Assembly (NCBI GenBank): GCA_028727785.1
Contig: JAQYNQ010000113.1
Location: 1 to 39,287 of the forward strand
Reading direction: 5' to 3'
DNA length: 39,287 bases
Source: Eubacteriaceae bacterium
GTDB lineage: Bacteria > Bacillota > Clostridia > Peptostreptococcales > Anaerovoracaceae
Below are positions 1-6,215 of the stretch, in pieces. The stretch's first letter is position 1, and each line of letters opens with the position of its first letter. The notes below the pieces were generated by a model, which was not told the origin of the DNA, made no database searches, and worked only from the letters and a program-made list of their open reading frames with translations. Both the position numbers and the translations under genes were made by a program.

Positions 1-242
1 ATTGAACATTTCTCGCTGAACACTTTTGGGCTGTCCACATGACATGCCTCCATCTTAGGTCCGACCTCGAAGTAAAGAGCACCGTTACCTTCTATTTTGA
101 CTTTTATGCTGTAGTTCAGGCTTGCAGCCGAGACACCATCAAAACTTACTGATCCCAGCAGTACTGCCATGAGCAATATGCATATTGATCTGAGAAGTCG
201 GCTTTCGCCTGTGATAACAGACCTGTTTAATATTTTTGTCAT
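1..242 (-). CDS. Partial secreted protein with signal peptide (N-terminal about 80 residues)
   Basis: This is the 5' part of a leftward gene that runs off the left edge, so the ORF track misses it. Reading from the ATG at 242 gives about 80 codons without a stop. The protein starts MTKILNRSVITG and has a basic N-terminus, then a hydrophobic stretch (ICILLMAVLLGSVSF, residues about 21-35) and a plausible signal peptidase site near VSAAS. The mature part begins LNYSIKVKIEGNGALYFEVG and looks like a beta-rich extracellular domain. An AGAAGG ribosome-binding site lies about 9 bases before the ATG. A terminator at 326-350 separates it from the upstream yprB-like gene. The family cannot be identified from this fragment; export is an inference from the signal peptide. 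Confidence 0.65.
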   Translation of the reverse strand, partial: MTKILNRSVITGESRLLRSICILLMAVLLGSVSFDGVSAASLNYSIKVKIEGNGALYFEVGPKMEACHVDSPKVFSEKCS

Positions 243-325
243 AAGTATACCTTCTTTCCTGAACGGTTCTGTGCCAAGTCAGCCGGATTATTATGACTGG
301 AAGTAAATGTAAATATAATTATAAA

Positions 326-350
326 GACCTTGTATGAGGAATACAAGGCC
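326..350 (-). terminator. Intrinsic terminator of the yprB-like gene
   Basis: A 10-bp inverted repeat (GACCTTGTAT / ATACAAGGCC, one G-T pair, 5-base loop) lies just downstream of the yprB stop. On the minus strand it is followed by an A/T-rich TTTATAATT tract. On the plus strand it is followed by TTTTG, so it may work in both directions. Confidence 0.7.
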
Positions 351-377
351 TTTTGAAATTTACCATATATTAAAATA

Positions 378-1361
378 TTACTTGTCTAAGAGTGCAAGGA
401 GAAATGCATTGATTTCCATAGGATTGAATCGGCCCCTGTTATTTACAATAAGGTAACCGTTGGTCACTGCCGGGTAGTTTTCAATTTTACTGATGCAATC
501 ACCCAGAATCATGTGAGCATCAAAGTACATAGCACCGGCTTCAACTTCGCAAGGAATAATAATTTCAGCATCGCCACTTGCAGCATCCATAACTATGGAG
601 TAAGGCCGGTCCATGGTTGGAAACGAAATATAGTCTACAGGGTCACAGTGCTGCTTTGCCATGATATGAAGCTGGCGGCCTTTTAAAGTTATTCTGTTAA
701 TGTTCAGATTACCTGCAGGAAAACCCAGTTTGAACATTGCACTGTGAAAATCTGAAGAGGCAATGACAGGGAGCAGCTTGTACAGCTGAATCAGGTCGTC
801 GTGATTATGAAGCAGGATTTTGCGTTCAAGATCGAAAGACCTGGTTTCCATATAGCGTTCATAAAGCTTTACACTTTCCCCGCCGGAGATTTCATCTTCT
901 CTGGATTGAGAGAGACCCATATACCTTTCCACGCTTTTCTGGCTAAGACTTGGAAGCACATCTCTAAGATTAGAATGGCCGTTTAGAACGAGGTACAGGT
1001 CAAGATTGTATAAATTGTCAGGGAATCTTAATCCATGCTTCTTTGCACGTGTTTCCATGAACGGAATATCAAAGTGTTTTCCGTTATATGTTATGATGAA
1101 ATCCACATCCCTAAGAATCTTCATTGTTTTCTCAATGATTTCTTTTTCGTCATCAGGCTCATTGGCAAAAAGCTGAATGACACGGGCATCCTCGCCATAT
1201 CCAGGATAAATCAGAATACCGGATATTACAACCTTATATGAAGCAGGCATCAGACCGGTGGTTTCAATGTCAAAAACAGCAAGTTTCTTCCTGCCAAAAT
1301 ACATGGAAAACATTTTGGATGTGTACGGCTTGAGTTTAATCCCTTCTTCAATAAATTTCAT
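378..1361 (-). CDS. yprB: YprB-type RNase H-like 3'-5' exonuclease domain protein
   Basis: The 327-residue protein belongs to the YprB/DnaQ-like exonuclease group of the RNase H fold (family assignment from motifs). The DEDD metal ligands are visible: D31 and E33 in DIETTGL, D98 in YNGKHFDIPF, and D189 in HNHDDL. This predicts metal-dependent removal of nucleotides from DNA or RNA ends; the substrate of this family is not established. Residues after about 205 form a C-terminal domain with no motif I recognise. The start is supported by GGAGG five bases upstream. It is a single leftward gene, ended by the hairpin at 326-350. A small-RNA-like transcript points at it from upstream (1418-1508), and that could also be its regulatory leader. 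Confidence 0.85.
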   Translation of the reverse strand: MKFIEEGIKLKPYTSKMFSMYFGRKKLAVFDIETTGLMPASYKVVISGILIYPGYGEDARVIQLFANEPDDEKEIIEKTMKILRDVDFIITYNGKHFDIPFMETRAKKHGLRFPDNLYNLDLYLVLNGHSNLRDVLPSLSQKSVERYMGLSQSREDEISGGESVKLYERYMETRSFDLERKILLHNHDDLIQLYKLLPVIASSDFHSAMFKLGFPAGNLNINRITLKGRQLHIMAKQHCDPVDYISFPTMDRPYSIVMDAASGDAEIIIPCEVEAGAMYFDAHMILGDCISKIENYPAVTNGYLIVNNRGRFNPMEINAFLLALLDK

Positions 1362-1417
1362 GACAGCCTCCAGAAAAATATTCTTTTCAACAAATAATTA
1401 TCCCTAAAATTCATCCG

Positions 1418-1508
1418 TAAAACAAAATAGACCGCAGGGGTGCAGTCTACTTTGTTCAAAAGGGGTATTGGGATTAGAGATTATTGAGGTTATCAGGGGG
1501 ATAACCTC
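1418..1508 (-). ncRNA. Candidate small RNA with C-rich loops (or attenuated leader of yprB)
   Basis: The predicted leftward transcript is about 90 nt. Downstream of a consensus promoter (1515-1543, minus strand) the start would fall at G1508, exactly the first base of a perfect 9-bp hairpin (GAGGTTATC / GATAACCTC, loop CCCCT). A pyrimidine-rich single strand containing TAATCCC and ATACCCC follows. The RNA then ends in a second hairpin (TAGACTGCA / TGCGGTCTA, one G-T pair, loop CCCC) and TTTTGTTTT, an intrinsic terminator. All these elements are visible in the sequence. Exposed C-rich stretches are typical of Firmicute small RNAs that pair with Shine-Dalgarno sequences, so a trans-acting regulator is my inference. 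The alternative is a leader that attenuates yprB, which begins about 57 bases beyond the terminator. Confidence 0.6.
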
Positions 1509-1514
1509 AAGTAA

Positions 1515-1543
1515 ATTATACAAAACTTGGGCGAAAAATGCAA
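1515..1543 (-). promoter_or_regulatory. Sigma-A-type promoter for the 1418-1508 RNA
   Basis: On the minus strand it reads TTGCAT, 17 bases, TATAAT. The predicted start about seven bases on coincides with the base of the first hairpin of the candidate small RNA. Confidence 0.7.
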
Positions 1544-1603
1544 GAATAAAAAACAAAAATCCCTTTATTGTCGTAAAGTTTTGATACAAAATGAGATTCT
1601 TTC

Positions 1604-1613
1604 TTGTTATAAT
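1604..1613 (+). promoter_or_regulatory. Extended -10 promoter element for spoVS
   Basis: A TGTTATAAT element (TG one base before TATAAT at 1608-1613) lies 45 bases before the spoVS start. No good -35 sits at 16-18 bases; the only TTGATA is 21 bases upstream. In B. subtilis spoVS is sigma-H dependent, but I do not see a convincing sigma-H site here. Confidence 0.45.
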
Positions 1614-1657
1614 TGCCACATAGAGATTACTGATTACATACAAGAGGAGGAATTGGA

Positions 1658-1918
1658 ATGGAAATCTTAAAAGTATCAGCAAAGTCAAACCCTAATTCAG
1701 TAGCAGGAGCATTAGCAGGTGTTCTAAGAGAGAAAGGCGGGGCTGAAATACAGGCAATTGGTGCCGGTGCTTTGAACCAGGCAATCAAAGCCACTGCAAT
1801 CGCAAGAGGTTTTGTTGCTCCCGGGGGAATCGATCTGGTGTGTGTTCCGGCGTTCACTGATATTCAAATTGAAGGCGAGGAACGAACTGCAATTAAGCTG
1901 ATCGTGGAGCCAAGATAA
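1658..1918 (+). CDS. spoVS: Stage V sporulation protein S
   Basis: The 86-residue protein is a full-length SpoVS, a small Alba-fold family protein conserved in spore formers. It begins MEILKVSAKSNPNSVAGALAG and ends in AIKLIVEPR, with the glycine-rich GAEIQAIGAGALNQAIKA region in the middle. In B. subtilis SpoVS affects septation and coat assembly during sporulation; a nucleic-acid-binding role is inferred from the fold. An AGAGGAGG ribosome-binding site precedes the ATG. It is monocistronic, with an extended -10 element before it and a strong terminator after it. Together with the SpoIIM-like gene, its presence points to an endospore former. Confidence 0.95.
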   Translation: MEILKVSAKSNPNSVAGALAGVLREKGGAEIQAIGAGALNQAIKATAIARGFVAPGGIDLVCVPAFTDIQIEGEERTAIKLIVEPR

Positions 1919-1945
1919 TTGTTAAACCCGAATAATTGCTAATAT

Positions 1946-1992
1946 GAACGCAAGCTTTCATGCAGACAACATGAATTCTTGCGTTCTTTTTT
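1946..1992 (+). terminator. Intrinsic terminator after spoVS
   Basis: The 9-bp arms GAACGCAAG and CTTGCGTTC, with a further CATG pairing inside, are followed by a run of seven T. Confidence 0.85.
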
Positions 1993-2002
1993 TCTAAAAT
2001 CA

Positions 2003-2031
2003 TTGATAAGCTTTCACAAGTCAGATATAAT
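2003..2031 (+). promoter_or_regulatory. Sigma-A-type promoter for nudF
   Basis: TTGATA, 17 bases, TATAAT, ending 24 bases before the GTG start at 2056. Confidence 0.75.
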
Positions 2032-2055
2032 TTAAGAGTTAAGGAGGTGCAATCA

Positions 2056-2589
2056 GTGACATTCGAGGAAAAAATCTTAGAATCTGAAATGATATACGAA
2101 GGCGCAATTCTAAACCTTAGAAAAGACAAAGTAACTGTAAAAACAGGTACAGCATATAGAGAAATAGTTGAACATAACGGCGGTGCGGTAGTAGTTGCAG
2201 TCACCGATGAGAACAAAGTGTTAATGGTCAAGCAGTACAGAGTTTCTGTACAGAGAGACGTTCTTGAACTGCCTGCGGGTAAAATTGACAGAGGCGAAGA
2301 TCCCATGGCAGCGGCTGTCAGAGAGCTTAAGGAGGAAACCGGCTACACACCGGGAAAGACTGTACATCTGATCAGCTCATATCCAAGTATCGGATACACT
2401 CAGGAAATGCTGCATATTTATCTCTGTACAGATCTTACACCGGGTGAGACGAACTGGGATGAAAATGAAATGCTTGAAATTTATGAGTATGATTTTGACC
2501 GGCTCATGGACATGATTGCCAGAGGTGAGCTTAAGGACGGTAAGACTCAGCTGGGACTGCTGATGGCTAAACAAGTACTTGGATTATAA
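2056..2589 (+). CDS. nudF: ADP-ribose pyrophosphatase-type Nudix hydrolase
   Basis: Nudix enzyme of the NudF/ADP-ribose pyrophosphatase type, which cleaves ADP-ribose to AMP and ribose 5-phosphate; the substrate is inferred from family and context. The Nudix box is complete (GKIDRGED, then RELKEETGY). I moved the start from 2047 to the GTG at 2056, because the GTG at 2047 overlaps the AAGGAGG ribosome-binding site, while 2056 sits eight bases after it. This gives 177 residues starting MTFEEKILESEMIYEG. It has its own promoter. In B. subtilis nudF also lies near spoIIM and xerD, and that order is kept here except that the spoIIM-like gene is reversed. The 3' end overlaps that gene by 23 bases, tail to tail. 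Confidence 0.9.
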   Translation: MTFEEKILESEMIYEGAILNLRKDKVTVKTGTAYREIVEHNGGAVVVAVTDENKVLMVKQYRVSVQRDVLELPAGKIDRGEDPMAAAVRELKEETGYTPGKTVHLISSYPSIGYTQEMLHIYLCTDLTPGETNWDENEMLEIYEYDFDRLMDMIARGELKDGKTQLGLLMAKQVLGL

Positions 2590-3043
2590 GTACTTCCAGA
2601 AAACTGGATGTTAACAGAATTCCAAACCCTGCAAAGTATGACCTGATTTTTGTGTTTTTTGATTTATCAAAACCTATAAGCAGCAGGTATGCATACACCG
2701 GAATTTTGATCAGGCTTCGCGGCAGAAGGACAGCCAGGCAGAGAATGAAGCTCTGTGTGAGCATAAGATGTGCTGCTGTGAATCCCAGGGCATAGGCTTT
2801 GCAGGCAACTATGAGAAAGTTTATGGGTAGGAGAACAGTGCTTCGTGCAAAGAGAAAAAAGGCAAGGACTACGAGTAAATCTGTACGGATGTACGACAGC
2901 AGATCCTGAAAAATGCTGCCGGAAGTACAGCCGGATATGAGCTTAGGAAGATCATCTGCAGGTAAAGCAATTCTCGTGAATACGCCGGCAGAAAGCAGGA
3001 TTACCAGTGTCAGTCCTGCAGAAACAATGATTTTTTTGTTCAT
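2567..3043 (-). CDS. SpoIIM-like integral membrane protein
   Basis: The 158-residue protein is very hydrophobic, with about four to five membrane spans. The central part (LLPINFLIVACKAYALGFTA, then LLPRSLIKIPVYAYLLLIGF) resembles SpoIIM in layout, including the LP...K..GFT and the P...IP patterns. SpoIIM belongs to the DMP complex that degrades peptidoglycan during engulfment in sporulation. The protein is shorter than B. subtilis SpoIIM (about 215 residues). A position between nudF and xerD matches the Bacillus gene order, but the gene is on the opposite strand. The start is supported by AAAGGAG nine bases upstream. The assignment rests on topology, short motifs and position, so another small membrane family is possible. 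Confidence 0.6.
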   Translation of the reverse strand: MNKKIIVSAGLTLVILLSAGVFTRIALPADDLPKLISGCTSGSIFQDLLSYIRTDLLVVLAFFLFARSTVLLPINFLIVACKAYALGFTAAHLMLTQSFILCLAVLLPRSLIKIPVYAYLLLIGFDKSKNTKIRSYFAGFGILLTSSFLEVLIIQVLV

Positions 3044-3102
3044 AATCAGACTCCTTTACCTTTTATTAGTATGTACGAGCTTAGAATATATGAGGAATTA
3101 AG

Positions 3103-3993
3103 ATGGAGATAAGAAAATTTATCGACTATTTAAAGGGAGAGAAAAAAACATCTGCAAACACATGTGATGCATATTTTCGTGATTTGAATGCTTTTCGCAT
3201 TTTTCTTACAGAACGCGGTGTGACAGATATGAGTGAGGCAAGTTCCGCGGATGTTGCCGCATATTTGATGACGTTGAAAAATGAGGGAAAGACGAGAGCT
3301 ACTGCAAATCGAAAATTATCTTCTATTAGAAGCTTTTATAAATATATGCAGAGACTTGGAGAGATTCAGGTTAATCCTACTGAGGATATTAAGTCGCCTC
3401 GCATTGAACGCAGAAAACTGGAATACCTGACTGTTGAGGAAGTTGAGCATCTGCTGGAAACTCCGGATGATTCCGTTAAAGGAATCAGAGACCGTGCAAT
3501 TCTTGAGGTTATGTACGCGACGGGAATCAGAGTTTCAGAACTTATAGAACTGAGAGTTCGGGATGTGAACTTCAGAATGGGTTTTGTCACCTGCAATGGT
3601 GAACACGGGCGTGCAAGAATTGTTCCTATGGGTTCAATAGCAAGACGTTCACTGGATGACTATATGCTAAAAAGCCGAAGCATTTTCATGGAGGGCAAGG
3701 ATGAGAAGAACCCGGATGGTCCTCTTTTTGTAAACTATCAGGGTGAGGCTTTTTCCAGACAGGGACTCTGGAAGGTTTTGAAGAAGTATGGCGAAATTTG
3801 CGGCCTTGGAGACAAGCTTACGCCGCATATTCTGCGCATAAGCTTCGGGGTACATATGGTTCAGAACGGTGCGGATCTGAAATCTCTACAGGAACTTATG
3901 GGAAATGAAGATATTATGGCCATGGAAATTTTCCTTTCTGTATCTAAAAATAGAATCAAGGATGTGTACGATAGAACACATCCGCGTGCATAG
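3103..3993 (+). CDS. XerD-like tyrosine recombinase lacking catalytic residues
   Basis: Full-length member (296 residues) of the XerC/XerD family. The N-terminal SAM-like core-binding domain covers residues about 1-85 and the catalytic-fold domain about 105-296, ending in the XerD-like THPRA tail. Active XerD resolves chromosome dimers at dif with a partner Xer. Compared with the E. coli XerD active site, R143 (ATGIRVSEL) and H242 and R245 (TPHILR) are kept. The beta-hairpin Lys is E167 (NGEHGR), the second His is N268 (MGNED), and the nucleophilic Tyr is F277 (EIFLSV, codon TTC). It therefore should not cleave DNA, although its DNA-binding and C-terminal partner-contact regions look intact. 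The position next to nudF and a spoIIM-like gene is where Bacillus keeps xerD. A regulatory or structural role is inferred. Confidence 0.85.
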   Translation: MEIRKFIDYLKGEKKTSANTCDAYFRDLNAFRIFLTERGVTDMSEASSADVAAYLMTLKNEGKTRATANRKLSSIRSFYKYMQRLGEIQVNPTEDIKSPRIERRKLEYLTVEEVEHLLETPDDSVKGIRDRAILEVMYATGIRVSELIELRVRDVNFRMGFVTCNGEHGRARIVPMGSIARRSLDDYMLKSRSIFMEGKDEKNPDGPLFVNYQGEAFSRQGLWKVLKKYGEICGLGDKLTPHILRISFGVHMVQNGADLKSLQELMGNEDIMAMEIFLSVSKNRIKDVYDRTHPRA

Positions 3994-4017
3994 CCAGGAA
4001 AATACAGCAAAAAAAAC

Positions 4018-4046
4018 TTGCAAAAGCTGTGTTTTCGTGGTAAAAT
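4018..4046 (+). promoter_or_regulatory. Sigma-A-type promoter for rplS
   Basis: TTGCAA, 17 bases, TAAAAT. It leaves a leader of about 80 nt before the rplS ATG. Confidence 0.75.
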
Positions 4047-4054
4047 AAACGCGT

Positions 4055-4132
4055 TGTAAATTCGGGCGGTCCTCTGTAAGAGCATTAGGGCTATTGCAAG
4101 AACGCTTCGTAGGGTAAGGAGGATACTATACA
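4055..4132 (+). promoter_or_regulatory. Candidate L19 autoregulatory leader
   Basis: The rplS leader can pair GTCCTCT (4069-4075) with GGAGGAT (4118-4124), which is the Shine-Dalgarno itself. Two smaller hairpins lie inside (GCATTAG/CTATTGC with one mismatch, and ACG-CTT-CGT). Firmicute rplS genes are known to carry an L19 ribosomal-protein leader; whether this one fits that family model needs a covariance search. Confidence 0.5.
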
Positions 4133-4471
4133 ATGAACATTTTAGATGCAGTTGCACAGGATTATCTGAAGAAAGAAATCCCTGCTTTTAACGTTGGTGA
4201 CACTGTAAGAGTACACGTTAAAATTAAAGAAGGAAACAGAGAAAGAATCCAGAACTTCGAAGGTTTTGTACTTAAGAGACAGAACGGCGGAATCGCTGAA
4301 ACTTTCACAGTAAGAAAGATTTCATCCGGAGTTGGAGTAGAAAAGACTTTCCCTATTCACTCACCATGGGTTGAAGAAATCGAAGTTATCAGAAAGGGTA
4401 ACGTAAGAAGAGCTAAGCTGAACTACATGAGAGGCAGAACAGGTAAAGCTGCTAAAATTAAGAGCAAATAA
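4133..4471 (+). CDS. rplS: 50S ribosomal protein L19 (bL19)
   Basis: The 112-residue protein is a complete bL19. It has the conserved [29 protein letters not shown] segment, then [22 protein letters not shown], and ends in a basic tail [18 protein letters not shown]. bL19 sits at the 30S-50S interface of the ribosome. AAGGAGG is placed about ten bases before the ATG. It has its own promoter, a structured leader that could hide the Shine-Dalgarno, and its own terminator. It is followed by the ribosome-assembly GTPase gene rbgA, the common Firmicute order. Confidence 0.97.
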   Translation: MNILDAVAQDYLKKEIPAFNVGDTVRVHVKIKEGNRERIQNFEGFVLKRQNGGIAETFTVRKISSGVGVEKTFPIHSPWVEEIEVIRKGNVRRAKLNYMRGRTGKAAKIKSK

Positions 4472-4490
4472 GCTGAATTATAGCAAAATC

Positions 4491-4525
4491 AGAGGATTGC
4501 AGATGCAGTCCTCTTTTTTCTTTTT
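4491..4525 (+). terminator. Intrinsic terminator after rplS
   Basis: Stem AGAGGATTGCA with TGCAGTCCTCT, then TTTTTTCTTTTTT. Confidence 0.85.
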
Positions 4526-4538
4526 TAGCGAATGAACA

Positions 4539-4567
4539 TTTACATTAATTGCGGAAATTGGTATAAT
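4539..4567 (+). promoter_or_regulatory. Sigma-A-type promoter for rbgA
   Basis: TTTACA, 17 bases, TATAAT. The expected transcript start near 4574 leaves a short leader before the ribosome-binding site at 4594-4600. Confidence 0.75.
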
Positions 4568-4608
4568 GTCTTACGTATGGGATTATCACAGCAAAGGAGG
4601 AGATTTAC

Positions 4609-5451
4609 ATCGGAAATTTAGATAATATCAATTGGTATCCGGGCCATATGAAGAAGACTCGAGAGCTGATAGCGGAAAATCTGAAGATGGTTGATCTTGT
4701 AATTGAGGTCATTGACGCAAGAATTCCGTCTTCTAGCAGAAATCCTATTATTGATGAGCTTGTAAACGGGAAGAAAAGAATCATTATCCTTAATAAAAGT
4801 GATCTTTCAGACGTTAAAGAAAATGAAAAATGGGCCGATCATTTCAGAAAGCAGGGGAATCAGGTGCTTGCAATGAACTGCATGACCGGTACCGGTGTAA
4901 ATCAGCTGTACAAGATTCTTAATAAGGAACAGGAAGAAAAGAACAGCGGACAGATGAGAAACAGGCCGCTTAGAATGATGATTGTTGGCGTTCCAAACGT
5001 TGGAAAATCATCACTCATAAATAGAATGACAGGGAAGAAGAGTGCACAGACAGGAGACAGACCGGGGGTTACAAGAGGAAAGCAATGGCTTGCACTAAAA
5101 AATGGAATGCAGCTTCTGGATACTCCGGGAATCCTGTGGCCAAAATTTGAGGATCCGAAAGTAGGCCTTAATCTTGCATTTTGCGGATCGATTAAAGATG
5201 AAATTATGGATACAGCAACTCTGGCACTGGAACTGATTGATGTTCTTGGAGAGGATTATCCGGAACTTCTGATGGAAAGATACAAGCTGGATGAGGTTGT
5301 AGAAATGCCACTTGAAAATATGGAAGAGATTGCACGGAAAAGAGGATTTATCCTTGCAGGCAAGCGTATAGACTATGAAAGATGCGGTCGGACTGTTCTT
5401 GATGAATTCAGAGCAGGAAAGATCGGCAGCATCACACTGGAACGTTTGTAA
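4609..5451 (+). CDS. rbgA: Ribosome biogenesis GTPase RbgA (YlqF), non-canonical start
   Basis: Circularly permuted GTPase needed for late 50S assembly in B. subtilis. Motifs in the permuted order are G4 NKSD (about residue 62), G1 GVPNVGKSS (about 127) and G3 DTPG (about 171). The first ATG (4648) gives 267 residues but cuts off the family's N-terminal WYPGHM motif, which is encoded in frame just upstream (NINWYPGHM). AAGGAGG at 4594-4600 points to a start at 4609, where the codon is ATC, eight bases on. No in-frame ATG, GTG or TTG lies between the upstream stop (4564) and 4648. From 4609 the protein has 280 residues, close to the 282 of B. subtilis RbgA. ATT at 4603 is a less well spaced alternative. 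Cotranscribed with rnhB. Confidence 0.85.
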   Translation: MGNLDNINWYPGHMKKTRELIAENLKMVDLVIEVIDARIPSSSRNPIIDELVNGKKRIIILNKSDLSDVKENEKWADHFRKQGNQVLAMNCMTGTGVNQLYKILNKEQEEKNSGQMRNRPLRMMIVGVPNVGKSSLINRMTGKKSAQTGDRPGVTRGKQWLALKNGMQLLDTPGILWPKFEDPKVGLNLAFCGSIKDEIMDTATLALELIDVLGEDYPELLMERYKLDEVVEMPLENMEEIARKRGFILAGKRIDYERCGRTVLDEFRAGKIGSITLERL

Positions 5452-5510
5452 GTCGGCACCTGACAGTCGATTCAGGATGAAATGACATAAAACAGAAAAC
5501 AGGTGGTAAA

Positions 5511-6188
5511 ATGGCAAGAATGACTAAGACAGAAAGAGAAGCATTTCTCAGGCAGAGACTTATAGAAATGCAAGGCTATGAGAATGAGCTGAAGGCCAAA
5601 GGTTATCGGTTCATTGCAGGAGTAGATGAGGTTGGCAGAGGTCCACTGGCCGGACCTGTGGTTACAGCTGCAGTGGTTTTGCCCGACAACTTTGACATTC
5701 TGGGAATTGATGATTCCAAGAAGCTGACAGAGAAAAAGAGAGAGGCACTTTTCGACGTTATTTTAGATAAAGCGGTGTGCTACGGCATAGGCATTAAAGA
5801 CAATAGTGTCATAGACCGGGTGAACATTCTCCAGGCAACAAAACTTGCAATGGCTGAAGCTATTGAGAACGCAGACCGAATGCTCAGAGAGAAAACAGGT
5901 GAAAGTATAGAGTTTGTTCTTTTTGATGCAATGAAAATAGATGCGGTAGAGAAACCGCAAATGTCACTGATCAAAGGTGACAGCAAAAGCCTGTCTATTG
6001 CAGCAGCATCCATTGTTGCCAAGGTGACAAGAGACAGAATGATGGTGGAATATGATAAGGTGTATCCGTACTATGGATTCAGCAGCAATAAGGGATATGG
6101 AACAAAAGCCCATTATGAGGGACTGCAAAAACATGGTACTACGCCGATACATAGAGAAAGCTTTTTAGGGAGTTTTTACAATAAATAG
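5511..6188 (+). CDS. rnhB: Ribonuclease HII
   Basis: The 225-residue enzyme removes ribonucleotides from DNA and RNA-DNA hybrids. The four acidic metal ligands are visible: D39 and E40 in GVDEVGRGPLAGP, D139 in VLFDAMKI, and D157 in KGDSKSLSIAAAS. The type-II GRGPLAGPV signature and the C-terminal YPYYGFSSNKGYGTKAH region are complete. An AGGTGG ribosome-binding site precedes the ATG. It follows rbgA by 59 bases with no terminator, and fhs follows 27 bases later, so the three genes probably share a transcript. The short N-terminal helix (KTEREAFLRQRLIEMQGYENEL) is typical of Firmicute RnhB. Confidence 0.95.
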   Translation: MARMTKTEREAFLRQRLIEMQGYENELKAKGYRFIAGVDEVGRGPLAGPVVTAAVVLPDNFDILGIDDSKKLTEKKREALFDVILDKAVCYGIGIKDNSVIDRVNILQATKLAMAEAIENADRMLREKTGESIEFVLFDAMKIDAVEKPQMSLIKGDSKSLSIAAASIVAKVTRDRMMVEYDKVYPYYGFSSNKGYGTKAHYEGLQKHGTTPIHRESFLGSFYNK

Positions 6189-6215
6189 GCACGTAAGATT
6201 TTAGGAGGTTTTAGA

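Noticed and set aside
1404-1688. 94-residue minus-strand ORF between yprB and spoVS
   Set aside because: It runs through the promoter, hairpins and terminator of the candidate small RNA, has no ribosome-binding site and a low-complexity hydrophobic start; it is a chance ORF.
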